NCBI GenBank assembly: GCA_021787595.1
Contig: JAJYLQ010000013.1
Coordinates: 1 to 64,000, forward strand
Source: Chloroflexota bacterium
Lineage (GTDB): Bacteria > Chloroflexota > Anaerolineae > Anaerolineales > Villigracilaceae
DNA: 64,000 nucleotides
Reading direction: 5' to 3'
Part shown: in pieces, positions 6,742 through 14,608 of the stretch
Position numbering within the stretch: the stretch's first letter is position 1
How the letters are laid out: the number at the start of each line of letters is the position of its first letter
Made by a program: the position numbers and the translations under genes
Notes under the pieces: model-generated
What the model saw: the letters and a program-made list of their open reading frames with translations, nothing else
Told to the model about the DNA's origin: nothing
Database searches by the model: none

Positions 6742-9033
6742 TTATTTAGACCATCCTTCTACTTCACCGTTGATATTATTCAAACGAACTGATTCGCAGG
6801 TAAACGGGTTGATCAGAACCGGGCTGGTTGGTTTATAAGGCGTTACGACGCTAACGATTAGCCATTGCCCATTCGGACTCCAAACCGGATGAAATGCAAG
6901 CGTATCATCCAGCATGGCAACCAGCTTGCGCTCCGAACCATCCAGCCGCGAGATAAAAACCGCTCCATCCAAGTTAGCCCCGAACAATCTGGCATTGTAG
7001 GCAATCCACTGCCCGTCCGGCGAAATGGCGCCGATTGGAGTCTTGATAGTGATTGGGAAGAGCGATTTAGTTTCGCCCGTTTGCAGGTTATATGTTTTAA
7101 AAACGTGTTCATCCAAATTGTAGATGTCGCCGACTTGCGCGCCAAAAACAATCGTTTGATTATCTGGCAGCCAGCCAATCGGGTTGACACGTACTGAATT
7201 GGTTTCGATTTTTTGCAAGCCGGTGCCATCGGTGTTGACTACATATAACCCATCGAGCAAAATACGGCTGCCGTCTGGTGACCAGATATTCATGCCTCTC
7301 GATATTACTCCCTTAATCGCTGTGGACTGTCCGCTATTGATATCGAAAACATTCAAGCCAGTATCGGTTGAGAATAGTACCTTTGTCCCGTCTGGGGAAA
7401 GCGATGGATAGTAATCGCTAACCAGTCCGCGCTGATTACTGCCATCCAAATTGGCGATGAAGACGTTGATATCCGGCGGCATGGCGTCAATGTTGAATAG
7501 GATTTTCCCGCCCAAGCCAGCAGGGAGCGCTCCATGTTGATCTTTGATCTGCTCCCATTTTTCAAGCGTGAGACACGCCTCGGGTGCGGAAGTCGGAATG
7601 GGCGCCGCTGTGGATGGCGGATTCCAAATGACCTGCCATGGACCACTAATACGGTATGGCACAGTTGTGCTGATGGTGAAGCGGCGCAAGCCGCTGGGGA
7701 TTTCTCCATAAGCCATCGAAGTCAACCGTATTCCAGTAGAAGGTCCGCCCCCGCCGCCTCCACCGCCAGCAAGTTGTATCAGTGGTTTCTGAGGAATATC
7801 ATCCATTAGATCAATAAAAATGCCGCCTTCTTTGTCTTCATAGGTAAACATGAGGAGAGAAGCCCATTGAGGATTGTCGCTCTTTACCAGTTGAGCCGAC
7901 AACAATCGAACGGTATGCCCCTCGAATGTCAAATCGCGGTTGATTTCCCAAGTCTGGCCGATTTGCGGGTTTGAGCCAAGATCCAATTCAAACCGGGTTT
8001 GCGGAGTAATTTCCATCTCAACAGAGTCCAGATTGAGCACGAGCGGACCGGCAAATGCTTTCTGGTTGGTGCGATAAATCCACGAAACTTTATTGGGATC
8101 ATATACGGTGTTATCCTGCGGCTCTGACTGCGCTGCCTCGAACGGGATTCGATTCCCGTTGGCATCCATCATCCTAATCATAGTCATCGTGTTGAAATTG
8201 CCTTGTGCAGGCAAAGTGACCTTGCTTAAATCCAGACTGCCATATAGTTGATAGCCATCTTCCACTTCAACGAATTTTTCAAGCGTGAAGGTGATGCCAT
8301 TGCGCGTCATGGTATTGGATAACACGGGCGTACTCGTCACGCCCATGGTGGGAATGTTTGTCACAGCGGGCGTGGAAAGTTCGATAACAGGCGCAATCGT
8401 CATGTCAGGCGGCGCGGGCGCAAAGCGCAAAGGGAATATCCATTTTTCGGGAAGCGCACCCGGCTTGGTGAAGCCAATGCAATTGAATGCCAGGACAGCC
8501 ACGTTTACGTTGGCGGGAATTGCCCCATACTCTAAGCGATTGTCGAAATGCGTCCAGCCGCCTGCGCCAATAATGCCGCCTCCCAAAACCGTTCCATCCG
8601 CAAGAACCAAGTTTGCATTGCCCATACAGCCAATTGATTCATCGGTAGAATAAGCATCCCTCGGCACGCCCTCGACATGTACAAGCAACACGGTTTTATC
8701 CGCGCTGAGCACGGCCTCTTTGACGGTGATGGTTACGCCCTCACGCGTAACGCTCACCGGTTCAGCCAACACGCGGATCGGCGCGCTTTGGTTGACAAGC
8801 CCGATGCCGGGAATATATCCCATCATGTTTCCGATGGCATACACTGCGCCCGTCAACAGCAAGAGAATCAAAATCACAACGAGAACGATCAACAACGGTT
8901 TCGTGCGAATGATCTGCATCAGGGATTTCCTTTCAATGCGGGCCGAGATTTCGGGCCACAAATTGATATTCTCCGGGACGCCGCGGCGAGCGATGGCTTC
9001 CAGCACAACTTTCATGCTATCGTTCATCTTCAT
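6742..9033 (-). CDS. Membrane protein with anti-sigma-like N-terminus and PD40 propeller
   Basis: This 763-residue protein has a short cytoplasmic segment (1-40), one membrane helix (about 41-66) and a large outer part. The outer part first resembles the DUF4179 region of anti-sigma proteins (VREGVTITVKEAVLSADKTV style), with a second similar domain around 255-360. From about 520 it carries TolB-like PD40 propeller repeats (SLSPDGTKVLFS, IWSPDGSRILLD, AISPDGQWIAYN, VWSPNGQWLIVS). It overlaps the end of the ECF sigma gene by 17 bp, so the two are translationally linked and it probably holds that sigma factor inactive. A Gly run (GGGGGGGG) occurs near residue 430. The ligand is unknown. Confidence 0.7.
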   Translation of the reverse strand: MKMNDSMKVVLEAIARRGVPENINLWPEISARIERKSLMQIIRTKPLLIVLVVILILLLLTGAVYAIGNMMGYIPGIGLVNQSAPIRVLAEPVSVTREGVTITVKEAVLSADKTVLLVHVEGVPRDAYSTDESIGCMGNANLVLADGTVLGGGIIGAGGWTHFDNRLEYGAIPANVNVAVLAFNCIGFTKPGALPEKWIFPLRFAPAPPDMTIAPVIELSTPAVTNIPTMGVTSTPVLSNTMTRNGITFTLEKFVEVEDGYQLYGSLDLSKVTLPAQGNFNTMTMIRMMDANGNRIPFEAAQSEPQDNTVYDPNKVSWIYRTNQKAFAGPLVLNLDSVEMEITPQTRFELDLGSNPQIGQTWEINRDLTFEGHTVRLLSAQLVKSDNPQWASLLMFTYEDKEGGIFIDLMDDIPQKPLIQLAGGGGGGGGPSTGIRLTSMAYGEIPSGLRRFTISTTVPYRISGPWQVIWNPPSTAAPIPTSAPEACLTLEKWEQIKDQHGALPAGLGGKILFNIDAMPPDINVFIANLDGSNQRGLVSDYYPSLSPDGTKVLFSTDTGLNVFDINSGQSTAIKGVISRGMNIWSPDGSRILLDGLYVVNTDGTGLQKIETNSVRVNPIGWLPDNQTIVFGAQVGDIYNLDEHVFKTYNLQTGETKSLFPITIKTPIGAISPDGQWIAYNARLFGANLDGAVFISRLDGSERKLVAMLDDTLAFHPVWSPNGQWLIVSVVTPYKPTSPVLINPFTCESVRLNNINGEVEGWSK

Positions 9034-9577
9034 CGCTCCTTTCCAATAAACCGCGCAACCGCCCGCGCGCCGCGTTCAACAGCCATTTGATCGTTCCGGT
9101 TGCCGCGCCCGATCCTTCCGCCATTTCCTTTTCGCTCATCTCTAAAAAATATCTTTGTACGATTACCGCGCGTTGGCGCGGCGACAGCTTTTGCATCGCA
9201 TCCCAGATTTGATTTTGGACTTCGATGGACTCGACTTGCGATTCGACCGACTCGGCCCTCGCGGCAAATTCCGCTAAAACAGATTCGTCCGCATCGTCTC
9301 CAACCTCGATCTGCCGCGCCGACCTCTGCACCATCTTCACTGCCGCGTTGACCACGCTCCGCATGAACCACGGCTCGAACGGACGTATTGCGTCGAAGCC
9401 GCGCATGGAGTGAAAGGCCCGGATGAAAGCATCCTGCACAATATCCTCAGCCAGCCCACAATCCCGCGTGATCAGATAAGCCGTGCGTACAGCTTTCAAC
9501 TGATAGCAGCTAACCAAGAATTCCAGGCCGCTGATATCGCCTTGTTTGAGCAGCCGAATGGCTTGTTTTTCGTCCAT
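9017..9577 (-). CDS. ECF-type RNA polymerase sigma factor
   Basis: This 186-residue sigma-70 ECF protein has region 2 (about 20-90; LITRDCGLAEDIVQDAFIRAF and PWFMRSVVNAA) and region 4 (about 130-180; LSPRQRAVIVQRYFLEMSEKEMA followed by a helix-turn-helix). Start ATG 9577 gives the family-typical MDEKQAIRLLKQGD; an upstream start at 9604 would add nine unlikely residues. Its 3' end overlaps the downstream membrane gene, the usual layout for a sigma factor and its anti-sigma factor. It is divergent from infC. Confidence 0.92.
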   Translation of the reverse strand: MDEKQAIRLLKQGDISGLEFLVSCYQLKAVRTAYLITRDCGLAEDIVQDAFIRAFHSMRGFDAIRPFEPWFMRSVVNAAVKMVQRSARQIEVGDDADESVLAEFAARAESVESQVESIEVQNQIWDAMQKLSPRQRAVIVQRYFLEMSEKEMAEGSGAATGTIKWLLNAARGRLRGLLERSDEDER

Positions 9578-9628
9578 CTTTCGCCACTGTATATATCCGA
9601 TCATAATATAAAAGGTTGGGTGGTTTTA

Positions 9629-9658
9629 TTGACGATTCTCCGCCGCTCATGGTATTAT
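9629..9658 (+). promoter_or_regulatory. Promoter of the infC-rpmI-rplT cluster
   Basis: TTGACG (9629-9634) and TATTAT (9653-9658) are 18 bp apart. The short leader that follows contains the hairpin CCAGCC-TCG-GGCTGG at 9673-9687 followed by TTTCT, which could be an attenuator of the kind often found before infC. Confidence 0.65.
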
Positions 9659-9713
9659 CAGCCCGCCAAAAACCAGCCTCGGGCTGGGTTTCTGTCTTGA
9701 TAAGGAGAAGAAT

Positions 9714-10277
9714 ATCAGCGCTAACGAATTTCGAGTAAACGAGGGCATTCGGGTTTCCGAAGTCCGAGTGATCGGAGCAAACGGTGAAAACGTCGGAGTA
9801 GTTCCGATCAGACAAGCTTTGCAGATGGCACGCGACGCCGAACTGGATTTGGTGGAAGTTTCACCGACCGCCACACCGCCCGTCTGCCGCATCACAGACT
9901 TTGGAAAGTTCATTTACGAGCGAACAAAAAAGGAACGCGAGGCGCGCAAGGCGCAGACCAAGATCGAAGTCAAGGAAATCCGCCTGCGACCCAAGACCAA
10001 CGAGGCGCATCGCGGTTTCAAAGTGGACGATGCCCGCCGCTGGCTGAACCAGGGACACAAAGTCCGCGTCACGATCAGGTTCCGCGGCCGCGAAATGGAT
10101 TATCCCGAAATTGCACTCGAAGATTTGAAAGAGATCGCACAGTCGCTTTCTGACATCAGCACAATCGAGCAGGCCCCGATGATGGAAGGCCGCACAATGC
10201 TCGTGGTGCTGTCGCCGGGAAAGCCGTCAGCGAAGAAAAAGGAAAAGGATGAGACCCCGGCTGAAGCGTCATCCTGA
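9714..10277 (+). CDS. infC: Translation initiation factor IF-3 (apparent AUC start)
   Basis: IF-3 binds the 30S subunit, promotes correct start-codon choice and prevents premature 50S joining. The reading ISANEFRVNEGIRVSEVRV begins at ATC 9714. It is placed 6 bp after a perfect AAGGAG (9702-9707), and no ATG/GTG/TTG lies between that site and the conserved N-terminus. This gives 187 residues, a normal length. A GTG at 9768 would cut off conserved residues. IF-3 discriminates against non-standard start codons, so a rare start allows autoregulation, as with AUU in E. coli infC. Both domains are present: N-terminal to about residue 80 and C-terminal with VRVTIRFRGREMDYPE. It is followed by rpmI and rplT. 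Confidence 0.93.
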   Translation: MSANEFRVNEGIRVSEVRVIGANGENVGVVPIRQALQMARDAELDLVEVSPTATPPVCRITDFGKFIYERTKKEREARKAQTKIEVKEIRLRPKTNEAHRGFKVDDARRWLNQGHKVRVTIRFRGREMDYPEIALEDLKEIAQSLSDISTIEQAPMMEGRTMLVVLSPGKPSAKKKEKDETPAEASS

Positions 10278-10334
10278 ACCGGCCCGCACCCGTTCTTGGA
10301 GCGTCGAAGGATCGAGGTCGAAGCGAAAGAATAA

Positions 10335-10432
10335 AAAGAAAATTGATGGTTGTTGATTTTAGATTGACGACGCCGATTATCAAATCGCTCGTCAAAAAAT
10401 CAGCAATCTACAATCCGAAATCTACAATCGTA
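10335..10432. repeat. AATCTACAATC word repeats before rpmI
   Basis: The 170-bp spacer between infC and rpmI holds repeated words: GATTTTAGATTG (10355-10366), then AATCTACAATCCGAAATCTA and a further CAATCG (10405-10430). The halves are partly complementary. I see no gene here. The rpmI ribosome site AAGGAG follows at once. Confidence 0.55.
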
Positions 10433-10447
10433 AAGGAGTAAGTCACA

Positions 10448-10678
10448 GTGCCTCGCAAAGCCAAATCCGGCAAATTCAAGCTCAAGACCCACAAGGCGAC
10501 GTCCAAGCGATTCCGCCTGACGGGCGCGGGCAAACTCGTGCGCACGAAAGGCGGCAAAAGCCACTTGCGCCGAAATACATCGAAGCGCGTCAAGAACCAG
10601 CTCGATGAGATGCAGACCGTCAAAGGCCGCAGCATCATCAAGAATGTGAAGCGCCTCGCGCCGAACATGGAAGAATGA
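10448..10678 (+). CDS. rpmI: 50S ribosomal protein L35
   Basis: A small basic ribosomal protein of 76 residues with the L35 signature PRKAKSGKFKLKTHKATSKR and a GKSHLRR segment. Start GTG 10448 has AAGGAG at 10433-10438. It is slightly longer than the usual 64-66 residues because of the C-terminal VKRLAPNMEE extension. It sits between infC and rplT, the standard order, but both spacers have been expanded by repeats to about 160-170 bp. Confidence 0.96.
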   Translation: MPRKAKSGKFKLKTHKATSKRFRLTGAGKLVRTKGGKSHLRRNTSKRVKNQLDEMQTVKGRSIIKNVKRLAPNMEE

Positions 10679-10680
10679 AT

Positions 10681-10743
10681 TGACCACGAAGAACACGAAG
10701 GAACACAAAGAAAAGACTTCGTGCCCCTTTGTGTCCGTGGTGG
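10681..10743. repeat. ACCACGAAG...CTTCGTG...GTGGT inverted word repeat
   Basis: TGACCACGAAGAACACGAAG and ACACAAAG face CTTCGTGCCCCTTTGTGTCC and GTGGTGG. This 'accacgaagaacacgaagg' word type occurs as an intergenic repeat in many bacterial genomes. It could act as a partial terminator or processing hairpin between rpmI and rplT. Confidence 0.65.
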
Positions 10744-10839
10744 TAAGAATCCCGTTCAATTTTTATTGCGGCTCCTGGGTGTAAACAACTGACGCGCTTT
10801 CGCAGCCGCCGACGTCCAGAGGTTCGCAGGAGATGACAA

Positions 10840-11184
10840 ATGACTCGTATCAAGGGCGGTCCGTACGGACACCTTCGCCATAAAAAAGTTTTGAAGATCA
10901 CCAAAGGCCAGCGCGGCGCAAAGCACTTTTTGTTCAAGCGCGCCAACGAGGCCATGCTGAAGAGTTTGTGGTACGCCACGCGCGACCGCAGAGTCCGCAA
11001 GCGCGACCTGCGGAAGCTGTGGATCGCCCGCATCAACGCCGCGGCGCGCCTGAACGGCACAACGTACAGCCGTCTGGTGGCGGCGATGAAGAAAGCGGAC
11101 ATCGCCCTCAACCGCAAGATGCTGGCAGACATCGCCGTGCGCGACCCGAAAGCATTCGCCGCGGTGGTGGCAAAGGCAAAATAG
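10840..11184 (+). CDS. rplT: 50S ribosomal protein L20
   Basis: L20 is an early-assembly 23S rRNA-binding protein and often represses its own operon. The 114 residues carry the family hallmarks [37 protein letters not shown] and [16 protein letters not shown] precedes ATG 10840. It is the last gene of the infC cluster; the stop codon runs straight into an AATTGGT word repeat. Confidence 0.97.
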   Translation: MTRIKGGPYGHLRHKKVLKITKGQRGAKHFLFKRANEAMLKSLWYATRDRRVRKRDLRKLWIARINAAARLNGTTYSRLVAAMKKADIALNRKMLADIAVRDPKAFAAVVAKAK

Positions 11185-11212
11185 TAATTGGTAATTGAAT
11201 AATTGGTAATTG
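11184..11212. repeat. AATTGGT heptamer repeat
   Basis: TAATTGGTAATTG is present twice, separated by AATA, with 7-bp periodicity. It resembles the short tandemly repeated heptamers described in cyanobacteria. The same word appears inside the rRNA methyltransferase gene at 11996-12009, with its complement at 12178-12190. Confidence 0.7.
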
Positions 11213-11261
11213 TGCCCGTTGGGTTTTGGCCCGGCGGGCGTTTTCGTTGTAGAATGGGCGC

Positions 11262-11846
11262 ATGAACCAAGTTCTTGTCGAACGCGTTCTCTCTACGGGT
11301 CAAACCATTCAAATCGTTCAAGGCGATATCACGGCTGAAACCACCGATGCAATTGTCAATGCCGCGAACGAATACCTTCAACATGGCGCAGGTGTGGCCG
11401 GCGCGATTATCCGACGCGGCGGACAAGTCATCCAGCAGGAATCGGATGCGTGGGTACGCAAGCACGGAACGGTCTCCCATGCGCGCCCCGCGTGGACTTC
11501 GGGCGGAAACCTGCCTGCGAAATACGTGATCCACGCTGTGGGACCCGTGTGGGGCGATACTCAAAATGCGAGTGCAGGCGGTGATGAAGACAATAAATTG
11601 GCGGCGGCAATCAACGGCTCGCTGAAAGTCGCGGATGAATTGAAATGTACGTCCATCTCTTTCCCCGCCATCTCGACTGGCATCTTCGGCTTTCCGAAAG
11701 AACGTGCGGCGGGGATTATTTTTGATTCAGTAGAAAAATATTTTTCTCAACACGAATCCAGAATCAAATTGATTCGATTGGTATTGTTCGATGAGTCGAC
11801 AATTGATGCTTTTCTGAAAATATGGAGAATGGATCATGGATCATAA
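11262..11846 (+). CDS. Macro-domain (ADP-ribose-binding) protein
   Basis: The 194-residue protein is essentially one macro domain: IQIVQGDITAETTDAIVNAANEYLQHGAGVAGAI binds the adenine and distal ribose, and FPAISTGIFGFPKERAA is the second loop. Macro domains bind ADP-ribose or hydrolyse ADP-ribosyl groups or O-acetyl-ADP-ribose. The NAAN and GxxGAI residues are intact, so binding is likely. The last residues (RMDHGS) are encoded by a GGATCATGGATC word repeat that provides the end of the gene, so the native C-terminus may have been replaced. The start is ATG 11262. Confidence 0.88.
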   Translation: MNQVLVERVLSTGQTIQIVQGDITAETTDAIVNAANEYLQHGAGVAGAIIRRGGQVIQQESDAWVRKHGTVSHARPAWTSGGNLPAKYVIHAVGPVWGDTQNASAGGDEDNKLAAAINGSLKVADELKCTSISFPAISTGIFGFPKERAAGIIFDSVEKYFSQHESRIKLIRLVLFDESTIDAFLKIWRMDHGS

Positions 11847-11880
11847 TTGATTCCATTCTCCATGAACCATTAGCCATGAT
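11822..11880. repeat. GGATCATGG / CCATTCTCCATG palindromic word repeat
   Basis: ATGGAGAATGGATCATGGATC is followed by ATAATTGATT and CCATTCTCCATGAACCATTAG, a near-palindrome like the one at 5612-5668. It supplies the 3' end of the macro-domain gene and the region just upstream of the rRNA methyltransferase start. Confidence 0.7.
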
Positions 11881-12751
11881 CTCTTCTAATCAAAATTCAA
11901 AAATAAAACTCGCACGCGCGCTGACAGGTCGTCCGAAAGAACGGCGCGAGGCAGAGGCATTTCTTGCGGAAGGCGTGCGATTGGTTGAAGAAGCGGTAAT
12001 TGGTAATTGGGGATTCCGATTCGTTTTATATTCGGATGAATTGAGCGAACGTGGAAAGAAGTTGGTTGAGAAGTTGGAAGAGGAGAAGATAGAAGTTGAG
12101 GAAGTGGAAAGCAGTTTACTGCAATCGCTAAGCGAAACCGAAACATCGCAAGGTATTCTTGCCGTTATCGAATTGAAACAATTACCAATACCCAATTCCC
12201 CAAATTTCATTCTCATTCCTGATTCCATCCGCGACCCCGGCAATCTTGGAACATTACTTCGTACTGCCGACGCGGCTGGCGTGCAAGTGGTATTGATTCC
12301 GCCGGAGACAACCGATGCCTTCGCTCCGAAAGTCGTGCGCGCGGGGATGGGCGCGCATTTTCGCTTGCCGATCCATTCGATGAGCTGGGATGAGATTCGC
12401 GAATTTGTGAGTGCGTCGCACCTTACTAAACGGGACGAATCGAATCGAGGAGACTCTGTCCGCTTAACAGAAAAAACTAACCCTTCTGGTGCGACGCATA
12501 TCATCCCCTTTGGGGACACACGGTTGCATGTTTTTCTCGCTGATATGAAAGGTCAATCCTGCTGGGAGACAGATTTCCGTCAGCCGCTGACATTGATCGT
12601 TGGTGGAGAAGCTGAGGGCGCGAGCGAACACGCGCATCAATTAGCAAATGCTGTTGTAAAAATCCCGATGGCAGGGAAAACAGAATCATTGAATGCGGCA
12701 GTGGCTGGCTCGGTGTTGATATTTGAAGTGATGAGGCAGAGGTCATTATGA
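11876..12751 (+). CDS. TrmH/SpoU-family RNA 2'-O-methyltransferase with repeat insertions
   Basis: This SPOUT-class enzyme probably methylates a ribose 2'-OH in 23S rRNA. All three SpoU motifs are present: motif 1 DPGNLGTLLRTADAAG, motif 2 LIVGGEAEGAS and motif 3 VKIPMAGKTESLNAAVAGS, preceded by a small N-terminal substrate-binding domain (RPKERREAEAFLAEG). I place the start at ATG 11876; ATG 11822 lies inside a repeat. Two stretches look foreign. AATTGGT words at 11996-12009 and 12178-12203 encode VIGNWG and LPIPNS, and the palindrome at 12411-12498 encodes about 28 extra residues between IREFV and IIPFG. Frame is preserved, so the protein may still work. The next gene overlaps by ATGA. Confidence 0.85.
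   Translation: MISSNQNSKIKLARALTGRPKERREAEAFLAEGVRLVEEAVIGNWGFRFVLYSDELSERGKKLVEKLEEEKIEVEEVESSLLQSLSETETSQGILAVIELKQLPIPNSPNFILIPDSIRDPGNLGTLLRTADAAGVQVVLIPPETTDAFAPKVVRAGMGAHFRLPIHSMSWDEIREFVSASHLTKRDESNRGDSVRLTEKTNPSGATHIIPFGDTRLHVFLADMKGQSCWETDFRQPLTLIVGGEAEGASEHAHQLANAVVKIPMAGKTESLNAAVAGSVLIFEVMRQRSL
12411..12498. repeat. In-frame palindromic insertion in the SpoU methyltransferase gene
   Basis: GTGCGTCGCACC at the left end and GGTGCGACGCA at the right end are exact inverted repeats around about 65 bp. It lies in a variable loop of the methyltransferase and keeps the frame open. Confidence 0.75.
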
Positions 12752-13317
12752 ACAAAGTAATTGAGCTCCCTTCGATTGAATTGGTACAGAAATATATAAA
12801 CAACTTCGATTGCGATAAGGAACTCATTGTGGCTGACGATGTACTATCCTATTTGTTTGGAAAATACTCAACCAATCAAGAATTAGGTGATATTCTTGTC
12901 AAAGTTAAAACTCTCAATTCTCTTTACAGCACAAACATTTATGCGACTCGGAAAATGGCGAATAGTATTCTGGAGAAAAATATAGATGTTGAGCTTCAAT
13001 CAGGGTCGCTTGAGCTAGTGGATGATATTGCTTTGACTGAGATTGGTAATAATAAAAAGCGAAGGAATTATTCTTTCGCCAGCAAATATTGCCATTGGCA
13101 TCAACCAGATAAGTATCCAATTTATGACAACCTTGTTGAGAGCATACTTTGGGCTTATCACAAGCATTTTAATTTCGGATCATTTAAGCGGGATGACCTT
13201 CGACAATATAGTAAATATAAAGAGATCATTGATAACTTCAAAAAAGACTTTGGATTAACAAAATTTAGTTATAGGGAAATTGATAAATTCCTTTGGGTAT
13301 ATGCTAAGTCTCAATAG
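12748..13317 (+). CDS. Uncharacterised AT-rich gene
   Basis: I do not recognise this 189-residue soluble protein. It begins MNKVIELPSIELVQKYINNF and has a conserved-looking block around residues 108-130 (NYSFASKYCHWHQPDKYPIYD) that resembles a segment seen in some unassigned proteins near defence genes, but I cannot name a family. The C-terminus is Lys/Phe/Tyr-rich (KKDFGLTKFSYREIDKFLWVY). Codon use is clearly AT-richer than in the neighbours, suggesting acquisition. ATG overlaps the stop of the SpoU methyltransferase gene (ATGA), so it has been captured into the operon or is translationally coupled. Confidence 0.6.
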   Translation: MNKVIELPSIELVQKYINNFDCDKELIVADDVLSYLFGKYSTNQELGDILVKVKTLNSLYSTNIYATRKMANSILEKNIDVELQSGSLELVDDIALTEIGNNKKRRNYSFASKYCHWHQPDKYPIYDNLVESILWAYHKHFNFGSFKRDDLRQYSKYKEIIDNFKKDFGLTKFSYREIDKFLWVYAKSQ

Positions 13318-13324
13318 AGAAGCT

Positions 13325-14566
13325 ATGAAAATCCGTTCCATCACTTACTTCTGCAATCCCAAATATCCTTTGGATGAAAAAGTCATCCAAGCGGCTGGAG
13401 AATTTCTCGCCAAAGCCAAGTCCGCGTATGAAGCCGCGGGATATGAGGTCCAAACCACGCGGATTGCAACAATTCCGTTTCCAAAGCTGCTTGGCGAAAA
13501 ATATATTAATGATCTGCCCAAACTCGCTGAACAACTTGAAAAGCTAATGCCGCAAATCGATGTTGGACATCTCTCGCTTGGGCCCGCGCTACCAGAATCG
13601 CCGCGCAGTTATCAGGTCATTCCCGAAGCGATTGCCGCCTCGCAAAATATTTTCTTCGGCGGTGTGATGGCAGATGGAAATATCGGCATCTTGCTCGAGG
13701 CGATCAAGGCTTGTGCGAACGTGATCGTCAAGACCGCGCCGATTGACCCAAACGGTTTTGCCAACCTGCGTTTTGCCGCGCTGGCAAATGTCAAAGCCGG
13801 AGCGCCGTTTTTCCCCGCCGCGTATCACGACGCGGATCAACCTGCATTTGCGATTGCAACCGAAGCAGCGGATCTGGCAGTCAATGCTTTTTCAACGGCC
13901 AACGCTCAACCGTCCACAGTCGAAAGCGGTCGCCAGAATTTGATTTCTGAAATCAGCAAACATGGGGAAGCCCTCGCCCGAATAGCCGAACAACTTCGAA
14001 CTTCTCACTTTCCACTTCTCACTTTTCTTGGCATTGATTTTTCGCTAGCCCCGTTTCCTGATGACGCGCATTCGCTCGGCAATGCAGTGGAGAAAATGGG
14101 CGTTCCGAAAATAGGATTGCACGGCTCGTTGGCCGCTGCCGCGATCCTGGCCGAGGCCGTTGACCGCGCCGATTTTCCTCACACTGGCTTCAGCGGATTC
14201 ATGCAGCCTGTGCTAGAAGATTCTATTCTTGCTAAACGCGCTGCCGAAGGCACGCTGACCATCAAAGACCTTCTGCTTTATTCGACGGTTTGCGGCACAG
14301 GCTTGGACACGGTCCCATTGCCGGGCGACACAACTGCGGATCAACTCATCCCGTTGCTTCTCGATCTTTCCGCCCTCGCGTTACGCCTCGATAAACCATT
14401 GACCGCGCGCTTGATTCCCGTGCCAGGCAAAAAAGCGGGCGATGCAACGAACTTCGATTTTGGATTCTTTGCCAACAGCAAAGTGATGAGGTTGGATTCT
14501 GAACCATTGAATTCTTCACTTGCTAACGAAGAAATATTTTCAATTCAATCACGCGCAAAATCGTAA
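13325..14566 (+). CDS. DUF711 family protein
   Basis: The 413-residue protein matches the DUF711/UPF0210 family in length, in its Ala/Gly-rich style and in blocks such as GGVMADGNIGIL, FFPAAYHD and STVCGTGLDTVPLPGDT. Members are structurally related to the glycyl-radical/PFL-like fold but have no proven reaction. Start ATG 13325 lies 7 bp after the preceding stop. Residues near 225-240 (RTSHFPLLTF) are encoded by a TTCTCACTTTCCACTTCTCAC word repeat at 14001-14024, another case of a repeat read in frame. The TAA stop is the edge of a GTAAGGGC repeat. Confidence 0.8.
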   Translation: MKIRSITYFCNPKYPLDEKVIQAAGEFLAKAKSAYEAAGYEVQTTRIATIPFPKLLGEKYINDLPKLAEQLEKLMPQIDVGHLSLGPALPESPRSYQVIPEAIAASQNIFFGGVMADGNIGILLEAIKACANVIVKTAPIDPNGFANLRFAALANVKAGAPFFPAAYHDADQPAFAIATEAADLAVNAFSTANAQPSTVESGRQNLISEISKHGEALARIAEQLRTSHFPLLTFLGIDFSLAPFPDDAHSLGNAVEKMGVPKIGLHGSLAAAAILAEAVDRADFPHTGFSGFMQPVLEDSILAKRAAEGTLTIKDLLLYSTVCGTGLDTVPLPGDTTADQLIPLLLDLSALALRLDKPLTARLIPVPGKKAGDATNFDFGFFANSKVMRLDSEPLNSSLANEEIFSIQSRAKS

Positions 14567-14608
14567 GGGCGACAGCTTGCCCTGAGCTTGTCGAAGGATC
14601 GCCCCTAC
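14563..14608. repeat. GTAAGGGC...GCCCCTAC inverted repeat between convergent genes
   Basis: GTAAGGGCGACA (14563-14574) faces GATCGCCCCTAC (14597-14608), with CCTGAGCTTGTCGAAGG in the middle. Its left edge provides the TAA stop of the DUF711 gene and its right edge (CTA) the TAG stop of the convergent ArsR gene. It is a likely bidirectional terminator. Confidence 0.75.

Noticed and set aside
10638-11564. A 308-codon open frame on the minus strand
   Set aside because: It lies across rplT and the spacers, is rich in Arg and Ser in the manner of an antisense frame, and rplT on the plus strand is certain.
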